Positions 9,569 through 18,777 of a DNA stretch of 64,000 nt are shown one piece after another. Origin of the DNA: Simiduia aestuariiviva. Lineage in GTDB: Bacteria; Pseudomonadota; Gammaproteobacteria; Pseudomonadales; Cellvibrionaceae. A program made the position numbers and the translations under genes. The notes under the pieces were generated by a model. The model ran no database searches. It worked only from the letters and a program-made list of their open reading frames with translations, and was not told the origin of the DNA. Within the stretch, counting starts at the first letter, position 1. Each line of letters begins with the position of its first letter. The stretch lies in the NCBI RefSeq assembly GCF_014192475.1, contig NZ_JACHXZ010000002.1:478524-542523 (forward strand). Direction: 5' to 3'.

Positions 9569-10021
9569 CTACCTCAGGCGTTTGATGCGTTCAGAGGGAC
9601 TGACAACATCCGTCATGCGGATACCAAATTTTTCATTCACAACCACTACTTCACCGTGTGCAATCAGCGTACCGTTAACCAATACGTCCAAGGGCTCGCC
9701 GGCGATGCGATCTAACTCTATAACCGAGCCCTGATTGAGCTGCAGCAAATTTCGAATAGTGATTGAGGTGCTGCCCACTTCCATGGAAATACTCACAGGA
9801 ATATCTAAGATCGTGTCTAAATCCTGAGAGTGACCTTGCTTTGCTGGCGGCTCCTCCAACTCTTCAAGTGGCATTGCTTGCGCTGAGGACACCATTTCAT
9901 CAATGTCGTCATCGTCCTCATCCTCGTCAACCTGCTCAGCCATTGCCGCTGCCCACTCATCGGCCATCGCTTCCTGATCGGGCTCTGCACCGTCTTCTTC
10001 TGGGGGTAATTCTTCACTCAT
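9569..10021 (-). CDS. fliN: Flagellar motor switch protein FliN
   Basis: A 150-residue C-ring protein. The C-terminal SpoA domain (about 70-150) is canonical: LDIPVSISMEVGSTSITIRNLLQLNQG and VVVNEKFGIRMTDV. The N-terminal 65 residues are very acidic (EDEDDDDIDEM) and of low complexity, a common variable extension. With FliM and FliG it forms the rotor switch that responds to phosphorylated CheY and sorts export cargo with FliH. Confidence 0.96.
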   Translation of the reverse strand: MSEELPPEEDGAEPDQEAMADEWAAAMAEQVDEDEDDDDIDEMVSSAQAMPLEELEEPPAKQGHSQDLDTILDIPVSISMEVGSTSITIRNLLQLNQGSVIELDRIAGEPLDVLVNGTLIAHGEVVVVNEKFGIRMTDVVSPSERIKRLR

Positions 10022-10049
10022 GGCTAATACCTGTCTTACCGTTTACGGG

Positions 10050-11045
10050 TTATTCAAAACCGATATCGCTGAGATAACCGGGTTTACTTCTATCAATAAA
10101 TTCATCCACTGCAAATGCAAGATTGTTGCGTGACTGCCCAAACTTTGCTTTAAAGATAGGCACGCCATTAGCAGTGACGATATGGGTATCGGGAATGTCT
10201 ATGGGTATGACATCGCCTGGTTTCAGCTCCACGATATCGCGCAATGTGATTTTTCGACGCGCAATATCGCACTCCAATTGAACCTTGGCGCTCATGACAT
10301 CCTCGCGCAGCGATTTCACCCAGCGCTCATCTTGATCGTCGGAATCACTTTGCAGCCCAGCATCCAGCACTTCACGTATGGGCTCTATCATTGAGTAAGG
10401 CAAGGTAATATGAAAATCACCACCGCCGCCGTCTAATTCAACATGAAAAGTACTGACCACGACCACTTCACTGGGGCTAACAATGTTAGCCATCGAGGGG
10501 TTTACCTCTGAATTGATGTAGTCGAACTCAATGGGCATTACCGCCTTCCAGGCCTCACGCAGATCGATGAATGCCTGTTGTAGAACGATTTGCACTACGC
10601 GCAATTCTGTAGGTGTGAACTCGCGCCCTTCAATTTTTGCGTGGCGACCATCGCCCCCAAAAAAATTATCAACCAGCTTGAATACTAATTTGGCATCAAG
10701 AATAAGCAGCGCCGTACCCCGCAGCGGCCTGAACTTCACCATATTCAAACTGGTGGGCACGTATAGGGTATGGACATACTCACCAAATTTTTGAATTTGT
10801 ATCCCCCCGACCGACACATCCGCAGTACGCCGTAAAAGATTAAACATGCTTATGCGGGTGTAACGCGCGAAGCGTTCATTGATCATCTCGAGCGTGGGCA
10901 TGCGCCCGCGTACAATTCGATCCTGACTCGTGAGGTCGTAGGACTTTATCGAACCGGGATCTTCATCCGAATCGGTATCGATGTCACCATCATCTACGCC
11001 GTGTAGGAGGGCATCAATTTCATCTTGTGAGAGTAGATCTTGCAC
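10050..11045 (-). CDS. fliM: Flagellar motor switch protein FliM
   Basis: A 331-residue C-ring protein with the N-terminal CheY-P binding peptide (LSQDEIDALLHGV), the middle CheC-like domain, and a C-terminal SpoA domain (LKPGDVIPIDIPDTHIVTANG). It starts at GTG with a good ribosome site (AGGGG, six bases upstream). The acidic insert DDGDIDTDSDEDPGS after the CheY peptide is a linker. It lies nine bases after fliL. Confidence 0.97.
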   Translation of the reverse strand: MQDLLSQDEIDALLHGVDDGDIDTDSDEDPGSIKSYDLTSQDRIVRGRMPTLEMINERFARYTRISMFNLLRRTADVSVGGIQIQKFGEYVHTLYVPTSLNMVKFRPLRGTALLILDAKLVFKLVDNFFGGDGRHAKIEGREFTPTELRVVQIVLQQAFIDLREAWKAVMPIEFDYINSEVNPSMANIVSPSEVVVVSTFHVELDGGGGDFHITLPYSMIEPIREVLDAGLQSDSDDQDERWVKSLREDVMSAKVQLECDIARRKITLRDIVELKPGDVIPIDIPDTHIVTANGVPIFKAKFGQSRNNLAFAVDEFIDRSKPGYLSDIGFE

Positions 11046-11054
11046 TAATTACCC

Positions 11055-11567
11055 CTACTGCATTACAAAATTTGTGAACAACACCTGCTCCACACCGGGC
11101 TTGCCAATTTCATTTTCGATAATTTGGCGAATCTCTTCTAGCGCCTGCTGCCGCATTAATTCTTTCCCCTCTGGCGTTTGTAGATCTTCGTAAACTTGCC
11201 CACTTAACAGCATCACCAGCGCATTGCGGATCATGGACATGTGCAGCTCTACCGCTGCGACAACTTCTGGATCTCTAATTTTTAGGGTGACTTCAGCCTG
11301 TAAGTACCGCTGGCGACCGCGCGACTGAAAGTTAACGATCACCGCCGGTTTTAACGGGAAGTACACTGCAGGTAACTTAGGCGCCTCTTCAACGACCTCC
11401 GCTGCTTTGCCTTCGGCGGCAGGTGGCTCATCACTAAACATTTGCAGCGCAAAGATAGTGCCCCCCACGGAAAGCCCAACCAGTACCATTCCCACAACAA
11501 TCAGGATAATGAGCTTTTTCTTGCCACCGCCCTCTGTGATTTCTTCTGTTTCGTTCTCTTCTGCCAT
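11055..11567 (-). CDS. fliL: Flagellar basal-body-associated protein FliL
   Basis: A 170-residue single-pass inner-membrane protein. A short basic/acidic cytoplasmic tail is followed by a transmembrane helix (about 18-42, LIILIVVGMVLVGLSVGGTI), and the periplasmic domain ends in FTNFVMQ, a FliL hallmark. It surrounds stator units and supports torque at high load. It is the first gene of fliLMNOPQR-flhB and has a consensus sigma-54 promoter upstream. Confidence 0.96.
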   Translation of the reverse strand: MAEENETEEITEGGGKKKLIILIVVGMVLVGLSVGGTIFALQMFSDEPPAAEGKAAEVVEEAPKLPAVYFPLKPAVIVNFQSRGRQRYLQAEVTLKIRDPEVVAAVELHMSMIRNALVMLLSGQVYEDLQTPEGKELMRQQALEEIRQIIENEIGKPGVEQVLFTNFVMQ

Positions 11568-11615
11568 GTCAAAAGTCCGTCATTTTGGCAATGGGATGCC
11601 CCATACAGGGGTTCC

Positions 11616-11631
11616 AGCAAAGGACGTGCCA
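11616..11631 (-). promoter_or_regulatory. Predicted sigma-54 promoter of the fliL operon
   Basis: The minus strand reads TGGCACG, four bases, TTGCT: an exact match to the sigma-54 -24/-12 consensus. The start of fliL is about 50 bases downstream. This is one of the best promoter matches in the window and predicts control by FleQ or FleR. Confidence 0.85.
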
Positions 11632-11688
11632 TGAATGCATGAACGCCGCTTGCCTACTGTAAGTGTAGTTCAGGGGATGAGGGACTGA

Positions 11689-11705
11689 CCGAGCGCAAGG
11701 CTCGG
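11689..11705 (-). terminator. Hairpin downstream of fliK
   Basis: Six-base perfect stem (CCGAGC/GCTCGG) with a five-base loop, about 40 bases after the fliK stop and before the fliL promoter. There is no clear U-tract on the minus strand, so it may be a weak or Rho-assisted terminator or an RNA-stabilising stem. Confidence 0.4.
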
Positions 11706-11745
11706 CAGGAATGGATCGCTAAAGTGTGATTAATGCGCCGGCTGG

Positions 11746-13194
11746 CTAGGCGAAATCGTCCACCAAATGGATGTTTGCACCACTAATGCGAGTAATTTGC
11801 GCGCCATCTTCATCGACTTCCGGCTCTGAACCGCCATTGCCGTTTTGATTTTGGGCTTGCGCCTGGTCTCGCTGCTCTTGAAAGGATTGATCGGAGACAT
11901 CCACATCCACCAAATCAAGTCCCTGCCCCTCCAGCATTTCACGCAGGCGCAAGGCATGGGTATCTAGCGCCTCGCGAACTTGGGCGTGCTGGCTCACAAA
12001 GCTCAAGGTCACTTGGTCATTGAGCACGTGCACTTTCACCTGCAGGGGGCCCAACTCTGGTGGATCTAACTGGATTTCAGCACTGTGAAGCTTCTGCGAC
12101 ACCATCCATAGCACTCGCTCACCGGTTGCCTGTCCCCAGTGTGGTTGCCCCACAGGTACTGTAACTGCAAGGGGCTTGCTCGCAATCGAGGCCGGCTGGG
12201 CAACATTCAAACCCGCTGCCTGCGCTAGGGGCTTAGTCGAAAGCTCTAGGGCTCCCTTAGCCTGCTCTCTCAACAGCGAAGATTCCGCGCCCGCCTTTCC
12301 TTCCGCCAACAAATTGACGTTCAAGAGTGCTGCGGTGGGATTCGGAGCCATCGCTGCTGGGGCCGACATCATCAATGACGCTGTCGCCTTTTCCACCGAA
12401 CCGGCCCGAGCTAACGGCAGATTGAGTTTTGTAGAATCAGTGTCCAAAGTGATTTCCGTCCAGGAAGCACCCTGTCCAAGCGCGTTTTGCATCTTCAATC
12501 GGTTTTGAGAATCCTGCGCAACGGCAAAATTTAGGGATTGCAAGCCAACGGGTAATACATCGGTGGGCAACCCAGTGGCGTCTTTAGGGATGATCCCAAT
12601 ACTAAATTGACTTGTAGAAATCGTTGTACCCTCAACCGAATTCGGTAGCAAAGTAAATGATCCCAAAACGGCTCCGGCATGAATCACCTCGCCTTCTGCA
12701 CCCTGCAATAAATCAGATGACTGTGTCGACATCGCGCCTAATTCGCCTATCCCAAAAAGGCGGTGCATAACGGCTTCTTCACCCTCTACGTCAACCTCAA
12801 TGGTGCCGGTTGCAACGTCAGACGCAAGCGGTGCATCCACGTCAATACCGTCATCTAAAGCGGGTTCTTCAGTTTTTTCTGGTAAATCTGTCTTTGTACC
12901 GCTGCCAAAATCCCTGGACGGGGCATCACTGTCTTTTTGTGAATATTTCTTGGTGGTATGTTCCTCAGGCGTTGGTGCAGATGCTTCTGTATGAGAGCGC
13001 TCGCCAGACCGAGCATTGGCAGCATCTCTTTGCTTGTGTTCATTATTCAGGCGATCTGCCGGTCTATCCGGTTTGGTCGCTGATTGGCGCACATCATTAA
13101 AAGTGTCTCGAAAGCCAGCGGCCGGCTCAGGCTCTACTTTACCCATGCCAAGCAACTGATTAATCGTTGTGAGGTTTGATACGTTTAACGACAT
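11746..13194 (-). CDS. fliK: Flagellar hook-length control protein FliK
   Basis: A 482-residue exported ruler protein that measures the hook and switches FlhB specificity. The long N-terminal part is low in complexity (rich in S, T, A, D, E). The C-terminal Flg_hook domain is recognisable: SAEIQLDPPELGPLQVKVHV followed by LRLREMLEGQGLDLVDVDVS. The start at 13194 (MSLNVSNL) has GGAG at good distance and is preferred to an in-frame ATG 45 bases upstream. The gene has its own sigma-54 type site and a hairpin in its leader. Confidence 0.93.
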   Translation of the reverse strand: MSLNVSNLTTINQLLGMGKVEPEPAAGFRDTFNDVRQSATKPDRPADRLNNEHKQRDAANARSGERSHTEASAPTPEEHTTKKYSQKDSDAPSRDFGSGTKTDLPEKTEEPALDDGIDVDAPLASDVATGTIEVDVEGEEAVMHRLFGIGELGAMSTQSSDLLQGAEGEVIHAGAVLGSFTLLPNSVEGTTISTSQFSIGIIPKDATGLPTDVLPVGLQSLNFAVAQDSQNRLKMQNALGQGASWTEITLDTDSTKLNLPLARAGSVEKATASLMMSAPAAMAPNPTAALLNVNLLAEGKAGAESSLLREQAKGALELSTKPLAQAAGLNVAQPASIASKPLAVTVPVGQPHWGQATGERVLWMVSQKLHSAEIQLDPPELGPLQVKVHVLNDQVTLSFVSQHAQVREALDTHALRLREMLEGQGLDLVDVDVSDQSFQEQRDQAQAQNQNGNGGSEPEVDEDGAQITRISGANIHLVDDFA

Positions 13195-13210
13195 ATATTT
13201 CTCCGCCTCA

Positions 13211-13228
13211 CCGGCAATATCTTGCCGG
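13211..13228 (-). repeat. Hairpin just upstream of the fliK ribosome site
   Basis: Perfect seven-base inverted repeat CCGGCAA/TTGCCGG with a four-base loop, ending about 17 bases before the fliK start. In the mRNA it would sit next to the GGAG ribosome site, so it could affect translation. No U-tract follows. Confidence 0.5.
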
Positions 13229-13359
13229 CCTACAAGCAACCCGAAAAGTTCAAATACCCAATAAAAGGACTAAGTCCCTGTAATTTCAGCAGTTTTCAGC
13301 GTAAATTTACCGCGCGTTACACGGCAGCTAAGGGCTACTGGAATGTCTAAGTGGGATAA

Positions 13360-13376
13360 TGCAATTAGATTGCCAA
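13360..13376 (-). promoter_or_regulatory. Predicted sigma-54 promoter of fliK
   Basis: Minus-strand -24 TGGCAAT, four bases, -12 TTGCA, with correct GG/GC spacing. It lies between the hptB stop and fliK and gives a leader of roughly 150 bases that contains the fliK hairpin. Confidence 0.65.
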
Positions 13377-13388
13377 GACTGTGGAGAA

Positions 13389-13721
13389 TTAGCGGAAGGT
13401 TTCTAGCTTGCGTGATACTGCGTGGTATTCACGATCAATTTCGGACACAAGATTCTCTGCGCCATCTAAATTGCTGGCCATGCCCATCTCTTCGGCCTGC
13501 AAGCACAGCTGTGTCATTGTCAGCGCCCCCAAATTCGAAGCACTGCCCTTTAAACTGTGGGCCGTTTTGCGAAATGCCTCTGGGTCGCGATCATTGACAT
13601 GGCGCTTAAGGTCTGCGATTCGTTGAAGTGAATCCTCAAAAAAGGTATCCAACAACATAGCGAAGTCATCTTCCATCACAGTCTTAAGCATTTCTATGGC
13701 GGCCGTGTCCAAATTGCTCAT
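13389..13721 (-). CDS. hptB: Histidine phosphotransfer protein, HptB-like
   Basis: A 110-residue Hpt-domain protein. The phospho-accepting histidine is H55 in AHSLKGSASNLGA. In Pseudomonas, HptB passes phosphate from hybrid kinases (RetS, PA1611, SagS and others) to HsbR, linking motility to surface attachment. Here it follows the HsbR and HsbA homologues directly, which supports that assignment. The start at 13721 (MSNLD) has GGAG six bases upstream; an ATG 12 bases earlier is less likely. The assignment to HptB rather than another Hpt rests on the neighbours. Confidence 0.88.
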   Translation of the reverse strand: MSNLDTAAIEMLKTVMEDDFAMLLDTFFEDSLQRIADLKRHVNDRDPEAFRKTAHSLKGSASNLGALTMTQLCLQAEEMGMASNLDGAENLVSEIDREYHAVSRKLETFR

Positions 13722-13787
13722 GAAAAGCTCCAAGTGCTGCGTTCAACGAAAGGCTAGGCCGTATAATAGCCGGTCTAGGCGTGTGTG

Positions 13788-15491
13788 TTAATGATCATCC
13801 TGCCAAACGAACTCAATTTCCACTTCATTGCCATTACCTTTGTACTCTACTCTGCGGCACAAATCATTTAACAGGTTCATTCCTCGGCCAGAATAGGTCA
13901 AGTTGCCATCTTTTCGCTGGTATTTTTTGTAATTGAAACCGTCACCCGTGTCTTTTACCTGAATGGTAAGCACACCACCTTCGCTGGTGAGCTTGTGGGC
14001 TATGCCAAATGTTACTGATCCCGTTGTAGTTTCTAATCGCTCAGTGCGCAATTCATAATATTTAAGAAAGCCATCAGCTGATTTTTTCAATGCCGAGTCT
14101 AACTTAAGTACACCATGCTCCAGCGCATTTGAATACAACTCTGCCAGAATGGTATAGAGATTACCGCCGTGCTTTCGCAGACTGGGCACACTTTGAACAA
14201 TATTCAACAGCAGTGGTAGCGGATCAAAATAGCGGAAACTGCCGGCCTTTACCTCGAAACTCAAGGACCACTCGGTTAAGCCGCGTGCGGACGTAGAACC
14301 ATAGTGATCTTGCAGCTGCGCGATATTGTTTGGCGTCACCATGGATAGCTCTACCAGAGACAAATCGTCATCGCGCTCGCCTTCACCCGCAAACTTCTGT
14401 ACCGCATTTAAAATGCTGTCAAAGATAACTTCGCCATCACTCACCTTGTCAAAAACACTAACCAGCCGCTCTTCCCCAAACATCTCGCCGCTGGCATTGC
14501 GCGCCTCATGTATACCGTCTGACCAGAGAAATAGCCTATCGCCAGGTTCTAACTCTAAATAGCAGCTGTCATCTTTAAAGTCCTTACCACCGACAACCCC
14601 CAACGGCAAGTGACTTGACTTAACCGTTTCTATGGTGCCCGCTTTCGCTCGGTATACGAAGCAATCGGGAAGCCCACCATTCCACACTCGAACATAATTC
14701 CGTTTGAAGTTCATCTCCACCATGGTGGCGCAACAAAACAAACCGATAGGCAGCGTCGATTTTAATTTTTGATTTATCTCTTGCAAAATATCCGACAGTG
14801 AAAAGCCTTTGTGCGCCATGCCGTAAAAGGTCGATGCCAATGGCATGGCGCCGATGGCAGCCGGTAAACCATGTCCGGTAAAGTCGCCCAACAAAATCAA
14901 CATACTGCCCGATGGACGTAACGCACCCACCAAGACGTCACCATTAAATACCGCCAACGGAGACATAAAATAGCGAACATTGCTAGCGTGCAGGCAACCA
15001 CTGTGTGCAATATTGTCGAACACCTGCTTGGCAACGGCTTGCTCCTGCAGCATGTGATCATTATTGAGTTGTATTTGGTTGCGCTGTTTGCGCATGGTGG
15101 TATGCATATCACGCATACGGGAGAATGCTTTTATTTTTGCTTGCAGAATGAATCGATTATAGGGTTTGGAAAGAAAATCATCACCACCCGCTTCTAGGCA
15201 TCTGACGAGAGAATCGGTGTCATTTAAGGACGTCAGGAAAATGATGGGCACCATTTCATCGCCAGCGGCCTCTTTGATTGCTCTAGCGGCGCCAACGCCG
15301 TCTAATTCAGGCATCAGCACATCGAGCAATACGATATCTGGCCGCACCGCGTTGTAAACCTCGATGGCCTCAACACCATTTTCCGCACTCACCACCAAAT
15401 GCCCTTCTTTTTTGACGATACTTTCTAAGATCATACGATCTGTTTTTGTATCATCGGCGATGAGAACGGTGAGGGGTTTAGCAGCGGTCAT
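13788..15491 (-). CDS. hsbR: Response regulator with PP2C phosphatase and kinase-like ATPase domains, HsbR-like
   Basis: A 567-residue three-domain protein. Residues 1-125 form a receiver domain with D13/D14 and phospho-acceptor D57 (IVLLDVLMPELDG). About 170-385 is a SpoIIE/PP2C serine phosphatase (LLGDFTGHGLPAAIGA, FLWSDGIHEARN, ERDDDLSLVEL). About 430-567 is an RsbW-like HATPase with the N-box ELYSNALEHG and a G-box GRGMNLLNDLC. This is the architecture of Pseudomonas HsbR, which phosphorylates or dephosphorylates the anti-anti-sigma factor HsbA depending on HptB input. It lies between hsbA (15-base gap) and hptB. Confidence 0.92.
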   Translation of the reverse strand: MTAAKPLTVLIADDTKTDRMILESIVKKEGHLVVSAENGVEAIEVYNAVRPDIVLLDVLMPELDGVGAARAIKEAAGDEMVPIIFLTSLNDTDSLVRCLEAGGDDFLSKPYNRFILQAKIKAFSRMRDMHTTMRKQRNQIQLNNDHMLQEQAVAKQVFDNIAHSGCLHASNVRYFMSPLAVFNGDVLVGALRPSGSMLILLGDFTGHGLPAAIGAMPLASTFYGMAHKGFSLSDILQEINQKLKSTLPIGLFCCATMVEMNFKRNYVRVWNGGLPDCFVYRAKAGTIETVKSSHLPLGVVGGKDFKDDSCYLELEPGDRLFLWSDGIHEARNASGEMFGEERLVSVFDKVSDGEVIFDSILNAVQKFAGEGERDDDLSLVELSMVTPNNIAQLQDHYGSTSARGLTEWSLSFEVKAGSFRYFDPLPLLLNIVQSVPSLRKHGGNLYTILAELYSNALEHGVLKLDSALKKSADGFLKYYELRTERLETTTGSVTFGIAHKLTSEGGVLTIQVKDTGDGFNYKKYQRKDGNLTYSGRGMNLLNDLCRRVEYKGNGNEVEIEFVWQDDH

Positions 15492-15506
15492 ACGCTTGCC
15501 TAGCGA

Positions 15507-15812
15507 TTATTTGATGGTGAACAATTGTTCAAAATTAGAGATCGTCAGAATCTTTTTGACATCGGCGCTGCAATTCTCAATGGTGATATTCGCGCCATCT
15601 CCCCCGGCGTGGTCGCGCAACAGCAGCAACATACCTAGCGCCGAACTGTCCAGATAATTTGTTTCGCTCATGTCTACATTGAACCCTGCTGGCTGAGGAT
15701 CAGCTTCCTCGTAAGCAGCACGAAACTCTTGATGCGCAGAAAAATCAAAGCGGCCCTCAACGGCAATGGTCAGAAAATTAGTGTCCGCAGAGTAACTGGT
15801 ACGAATACCCAT
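15507..15812 (-). CDS. hsbA: STAS-domain anti-anti-sigma factor, HsbA-like
   Basis: A 101-residue STAS protein. The phosphorylatable serine lies in NYLDSSALGMLLLL (S56 or S57). In Pseudomonas, unphosphorylated HsbA binds FlgM and so frees FliA, while phosphorylated HsbA binds the diguanylate cyclase HsbD; the same logic is likely here because flgM, fliA, hsbR and hptB are all in this window. It is first in hsbA-hsbR-hptB. Specific partner binding is inferred. Confidence 0.88.
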   Translation of the reverse strand: MGIRTSYSADTNFLTIAVEGRFDFSAHQEFRAAYEEADPQPAGFNVDMSETNYLDSSALGMLLLLRDHAGGDGANITIENCSADVKKILTISNFEQLFTIK

Positions 15813-15900
15813 AGATGAATCCCTTATTCAAGACGGTTACGAGGGCTACACGCCGCTGCAGCCTAAGCATAGCCCAATAAACCGTTTACCGATGTTCGAT

Positions 15901-16012
15901 CCGCTATTTTGTATAGCCATTAATAGCGGTACTACAAACAAATAGTGACCAACCTGCTTACATTGGTCAAGTTTTGGCGGGAGGCGCCCCTAGCGCTGCA
16001 CCTTAGCGCTAG
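15901..16012 (-). repeat. Three consecutive inverted repeats between fliJ and hsbA
   Basis: Within 112 bases after fliJ there are three hairpins: CTAGCGCT/AGCGCTAG at 15990-16012 (overlapping the fliJ stop codon), TGACCAA/TTGGTCA at 15946-15969, and CCGCTATT/AATAGCGG at 15901-15929. None has a proper U-tract on the minus strand, though the second is followed by a T-rich stretch. Together they probably end or attenuate the fliEFGHIJ transcript before hsbA. Nothing else is visible between 15813 and 16008. Confidence 0.5.
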
Positions 16013-16452
16013 AGTAAGGCGCTGTCTTCACCCGATGGGCGCGCAGACAATTCATCACACATTTTATCCCACAACTTGTTTATGGCCTTTTGCGCCTCCT
16101 GATCAATGCGCGACTGGTAGTCTTCCAACATCTTTCGCCGTTGGTGTAACAGTCGCCACTGCTGACAATAGTGCTCAAACTGCTGTTCTATTTGCAGCAT
16201 GCGGGCCTGCTGTTCTGCGATTACGTGATCTAACTGTGTTAAAAACTGCCGATAACTCTGCAATTGATAGACGCTTTGGCTGGGCTTGCGGGCAGCGTCT
16301 AGATAAGCGCTTTGGTAGCGACCTAACTCCGCCAACTGTTCCGTTTGTGCAGCCATTCGCTGACGCCAATGCCCCAGCACTTCAGCCGCTTGATCTTCTT
16401 TGCGCTTAGCCAATTTTATTAGCAAAAGTGCCCGTTTTTGCTGGGTATTCAT
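16009..16452 (-). CDS. fliJ: Flagellar export coiled-coil protein FliJ
   Basis: A 147-residue, almost wholly helical, Gln- and Arg-rich protein. FliJ sits in the FliI ATPase ring like the gamma subunit of F1 and couples ATP use to export. The N-terminus KRALLLIKLAKRKEDQAAEVLG and the long coiled coil fit the family, which has little sequence conservation; the position directly after fliI supports it. Confidence 0.92.
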   Translation of the reverse strand: MNTQQKRALLLIKLAKRKEDQAAEVLGHWRQRMAAQTEQLAELGRYQSAYLDAARKPSQSVYQLQSYRQFLTQLDHVIAEQQARMLQIEQQFEHYCQQWRLLHQRRKMLEDYQSRIDQEAQKAINKLWDKMCDELSARPSGEDSALL

Positions 16453-16454
16453 GA

Positions 16455-17816
16455 TCAGCTAGCAGGTGCTAAAGGGCGTTGCGCATCGGCTTTGTCTTGC
16501 AGAATCTGCGCGAGTTGTCGATTGGCCTCTTGGAAGCTGACCGCTTGACTTAGCGATTGCCGGATAAACCGCTTCAATTGGGGCTGCTTTTCAATAGCCA
16601 CGTCCAGCTCTGTATCGGCGCCCTTTTGGTAGGCCCCAATACTGATCAGGTCTTTATTTTGGGTAAATGTCGACTGCAATCCCTTAAAGCGCTGGGCGAA
16701 CTCGAGGTGCTGCTCAGTCACGACGCTTGGCATCACACGACTGATTGACGCCTCCACATCGATCGCGGGATAAAGGCCCTCATCCGCCAGCCGGCGCGAT
16801 AAGACAATATGCCCATCGAGAATGGCCCGCGCAGAATCAGCGATGGGGTCCTGTAAATCATCGCCTTCGGTTAACACCGTGTAAAACGCGGTAATAGAGC
16901 CGCCGCCTTCAACGCCATTACCCGCCCTTTCGACCAATTGTGGCAACATGGCAAAGACCGACGGTGGATAACCCCGTGTGGCTGGTGGCTCGCCGATTGC
17001 CAGCGCAATTTCACGCTGGGCCTGCGCATAGCGTGTCAGCGAATCCATCAATAACAATACATTTTTGCCTTGATCCCGAAAATATTCGGCAATTTCTGTG
17101 GCGAGATGTGAGGCCCGTAAACGCTGTAACGGCGCATCATCGGCCGGTGAGGCCACGACGACGGCTCGACGCAACCCCTCCTCACCCAGAATATGATCCA
17201 CAAACTCTTTAACTTCGCGCCCACGCTCTCCAACCAACCCCACCACGACAACATCTGCATTAGTAAATCGGGTCATCATCCCCAGCAGCACGCTTTTGCC
17301 CACACCGCTGCCTGCAAACAAGCCTATGCGCTGACCTTTACCCACCGTTAGCAAACCGTTGATTGCCCGTATGCCCACATCCAGTGGCTCACTGATTGGA
17401 TGTCGATCCAATGGGTTAATGGCTTGCTGTCCCAGTTCAGAAATATGGACCTGAGTCAGTGGCCCTCGTCGATCGAGTGGTTGCCCCATGGCGTTGATGA
17501 CACGCCCTAGTAGCCCATCGCCTACCAAAATACCGGTGCCGTGCTGCGATGGCCTCACCCGTGTTCCAACGCGCAAATTCGCCACCTTGGCCATTGGCAT
17601 CAAAAAGGCTTTATTGCCGCTGAATCCAACAACTTCTGCTGCGACCGGCCCACTACTGGTCATTAGCTCACACGCTTGACCTATGGACACATCAATACCC
17701 TCTGCCTCAAGGGTCATACCCACGACACGGGTTAAGCTACCCTCAACCGCGGGCAAATAAGGTGTGGCATCGCCAGGATTTATGGCATGTAAATGCTGAA
17801 TGAGGTCAGTCCACAT
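16455..17816 (-). CDS. fliI: Flagellum-specific ATPase FliI
   Basis: A 453-residue F1-beta-like ATPase that energises export. Walker A is [14 protein letters not shown], Walker B is [19 protein letters not shown], and [20 protein letters not shown] is the conserved ATPase signature. Two adjacent ATGs (17819 and 17816) overlap the end of fliH; GGAG seven bases before the second favours 17816. A longer reading from 17849 is possible but has no ribosome site. Overlap with fliH implies translational coupling. Confidence 0.96.
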   Translation of the reverse strand: MWTDLIQHLHAINPGDATPYLPAVEGSLTRVVGMTLEAEGIDVSIGQACELMTSSGPVAAEVVGFSGNKAFLMPMAKVANLRVGTRVRPSQHGTGILVGDGLLGRVINAMGQPLDRRGPLTQVHISELGQQAINPLDRHPISEPLDVGIRAINGLLTVGKGQRIGLFAGSGVGKSVLLGMMTRFTNADVVVVGLVGERGREVKEFVDHILGEEGLRRAVVVASPADDAPLQRLRASHLATEIAEYFRDQGKNVLLLMDSLTRYAQAQREIALAIGEPPATRGYPPSVFAMLPQLVERAGNGVEGGGSITAFYTVLTEGDDLQDPIADSARAILDGHIVLSRRLADEGLYPAIDVEASISRVMPSVVTEQHLEFAQRFKGLQSTFTQNKDLISIGAYQKGADTELDVAIEKQPQLKRFIRQSLSQAVSFQEANRQLAQILQDKADAQRPLAPAS

Positions 17817-18750
17817 CATCGGACTCCGACGGAGGAAATTCATCGTCATGACTCGACGTTAATCCACTATCTTGATCGCTCGGTGGCGGCGTAGCCGCAG
17901 AGGGTTCAGGCGACGTCATTGCCACCTTGGGCATGTCCGATTCCATTTCAGGAGGCTCGTCAGCATCGATCTCTAGCGGATCGCCAGGACCTTCGGGCCC
18001 GGCCAGCTGGCCCTGTTCAAAGCTTTCCAATACCGCGGCTAAACGCGCTTCAATGGTGGCATCTAAATGGCTCGCCGGCGTACTGATCCGGCACCCACCC
18101 GGGCTGATGTCCGAGTCTGGCAACCACTCGCAACGCTGCACAATATCTGCCATCAAGGATTCACCGTGCAAATACGCCAGATCATCGGGATGTAAATACA
18201 CTTTGGGGAGAGTACCGCCTTGCAGCACAGGCAACTTCGCAAGACAGCTTTGGACAAGATTTTCGATGTGTGGACTGGGTGTGTTGAGCTCTGTAAGAAC
18301 CAATTTGGCGGTCAGCCGCTGCACCAAATTCACCAATATTGATTGCAGTGATTCGCGGTGCGCAGAGGCCGGTGGCGCAAACTGCGCAACCAGCTCAGAT
18401 AACTGCGCCTGCAAGCGCTGAAGCTGTTGTTGCGACTCTTGATAGGCGCGAGACTCTCCCTGTTGGCGCCCCTCTGCCATGCCTTCGTTCAACCCTGCCT
18501 GAAAGCCCGCGTCATATCCATCTTGTCGCGCTGCATCCATAACGGCTTCAATTTCTGCAGCCGTGGGTAACTTTAAAGGCGGCACATCTTCAATGACTTC
18601 CTTTGCCGCCGCAGCCTCATTGGCCTCCCGATCACGCGCTTCTTTTTCCGCGCTCGGCACCCGTTCGCCCCGCCCAACTTCTGGCAACAACCAAGTAACA
18701 GCTGAACCTGCTTGCTCGGCGGGAATATAATTTTTATTGGCAGTTGTCAT
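17806..18750 (-). CDS. fliH: Flagellar export ATPase regulator FliH
   Basis: A 314-residue protein, longer than the usual 230-280. The N-terminus carries the [18 protein letters not shown] stretch, the middle has the glycine-repeat helix [20 protein letters not shown] typical of FliH, and the central-to-C-terminal domain (up to about 245) is the E-type stalk. The last 65 residues are an acidic, Pro/Ser-rich tail not needed for the family fold. FliH holds FliI and docks it to FliN. Confidence 0.94.
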   Translation of the reverse strand: MTTANKNYIPAEQAGSAVTWLLPEVGRGERVPSAEKEARDREANEAAAAKEVIEDVPPLKLPTAAEIEAVMDAARQDGYDAGFQAGLNEGMAEGRQQGESRAYQESQQQLQRLQAQLSELVAQFAPPASAHRESLQSILVNLVQRLTAKLVLTELNTPSPHIENLVQSCLAKLPVLQGGTLPKVYLHPDDLAYLHGESLMADIVQRCEWLPDSDISPGGCRISTPASHLDATIEARLAAVLESFEQGQLAGPEGPGDPLEIDADEPPEMESDMPKVAMTSPEPSAATPPPSDQDSGLTSSHDDEFPPSESDDVD

Positions 18751-18777
18751 GGCAAAATACCCAAGGAGTGAAACCGG

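Noticed and set aside
15840-15870. Possible sigma-54 site before hsbA (GGGCTAT, four bases, AGGCT on the minus strand)
   Set aside because: The doublet spacing fits but the -12 core lacks TTGC; too weak to list.
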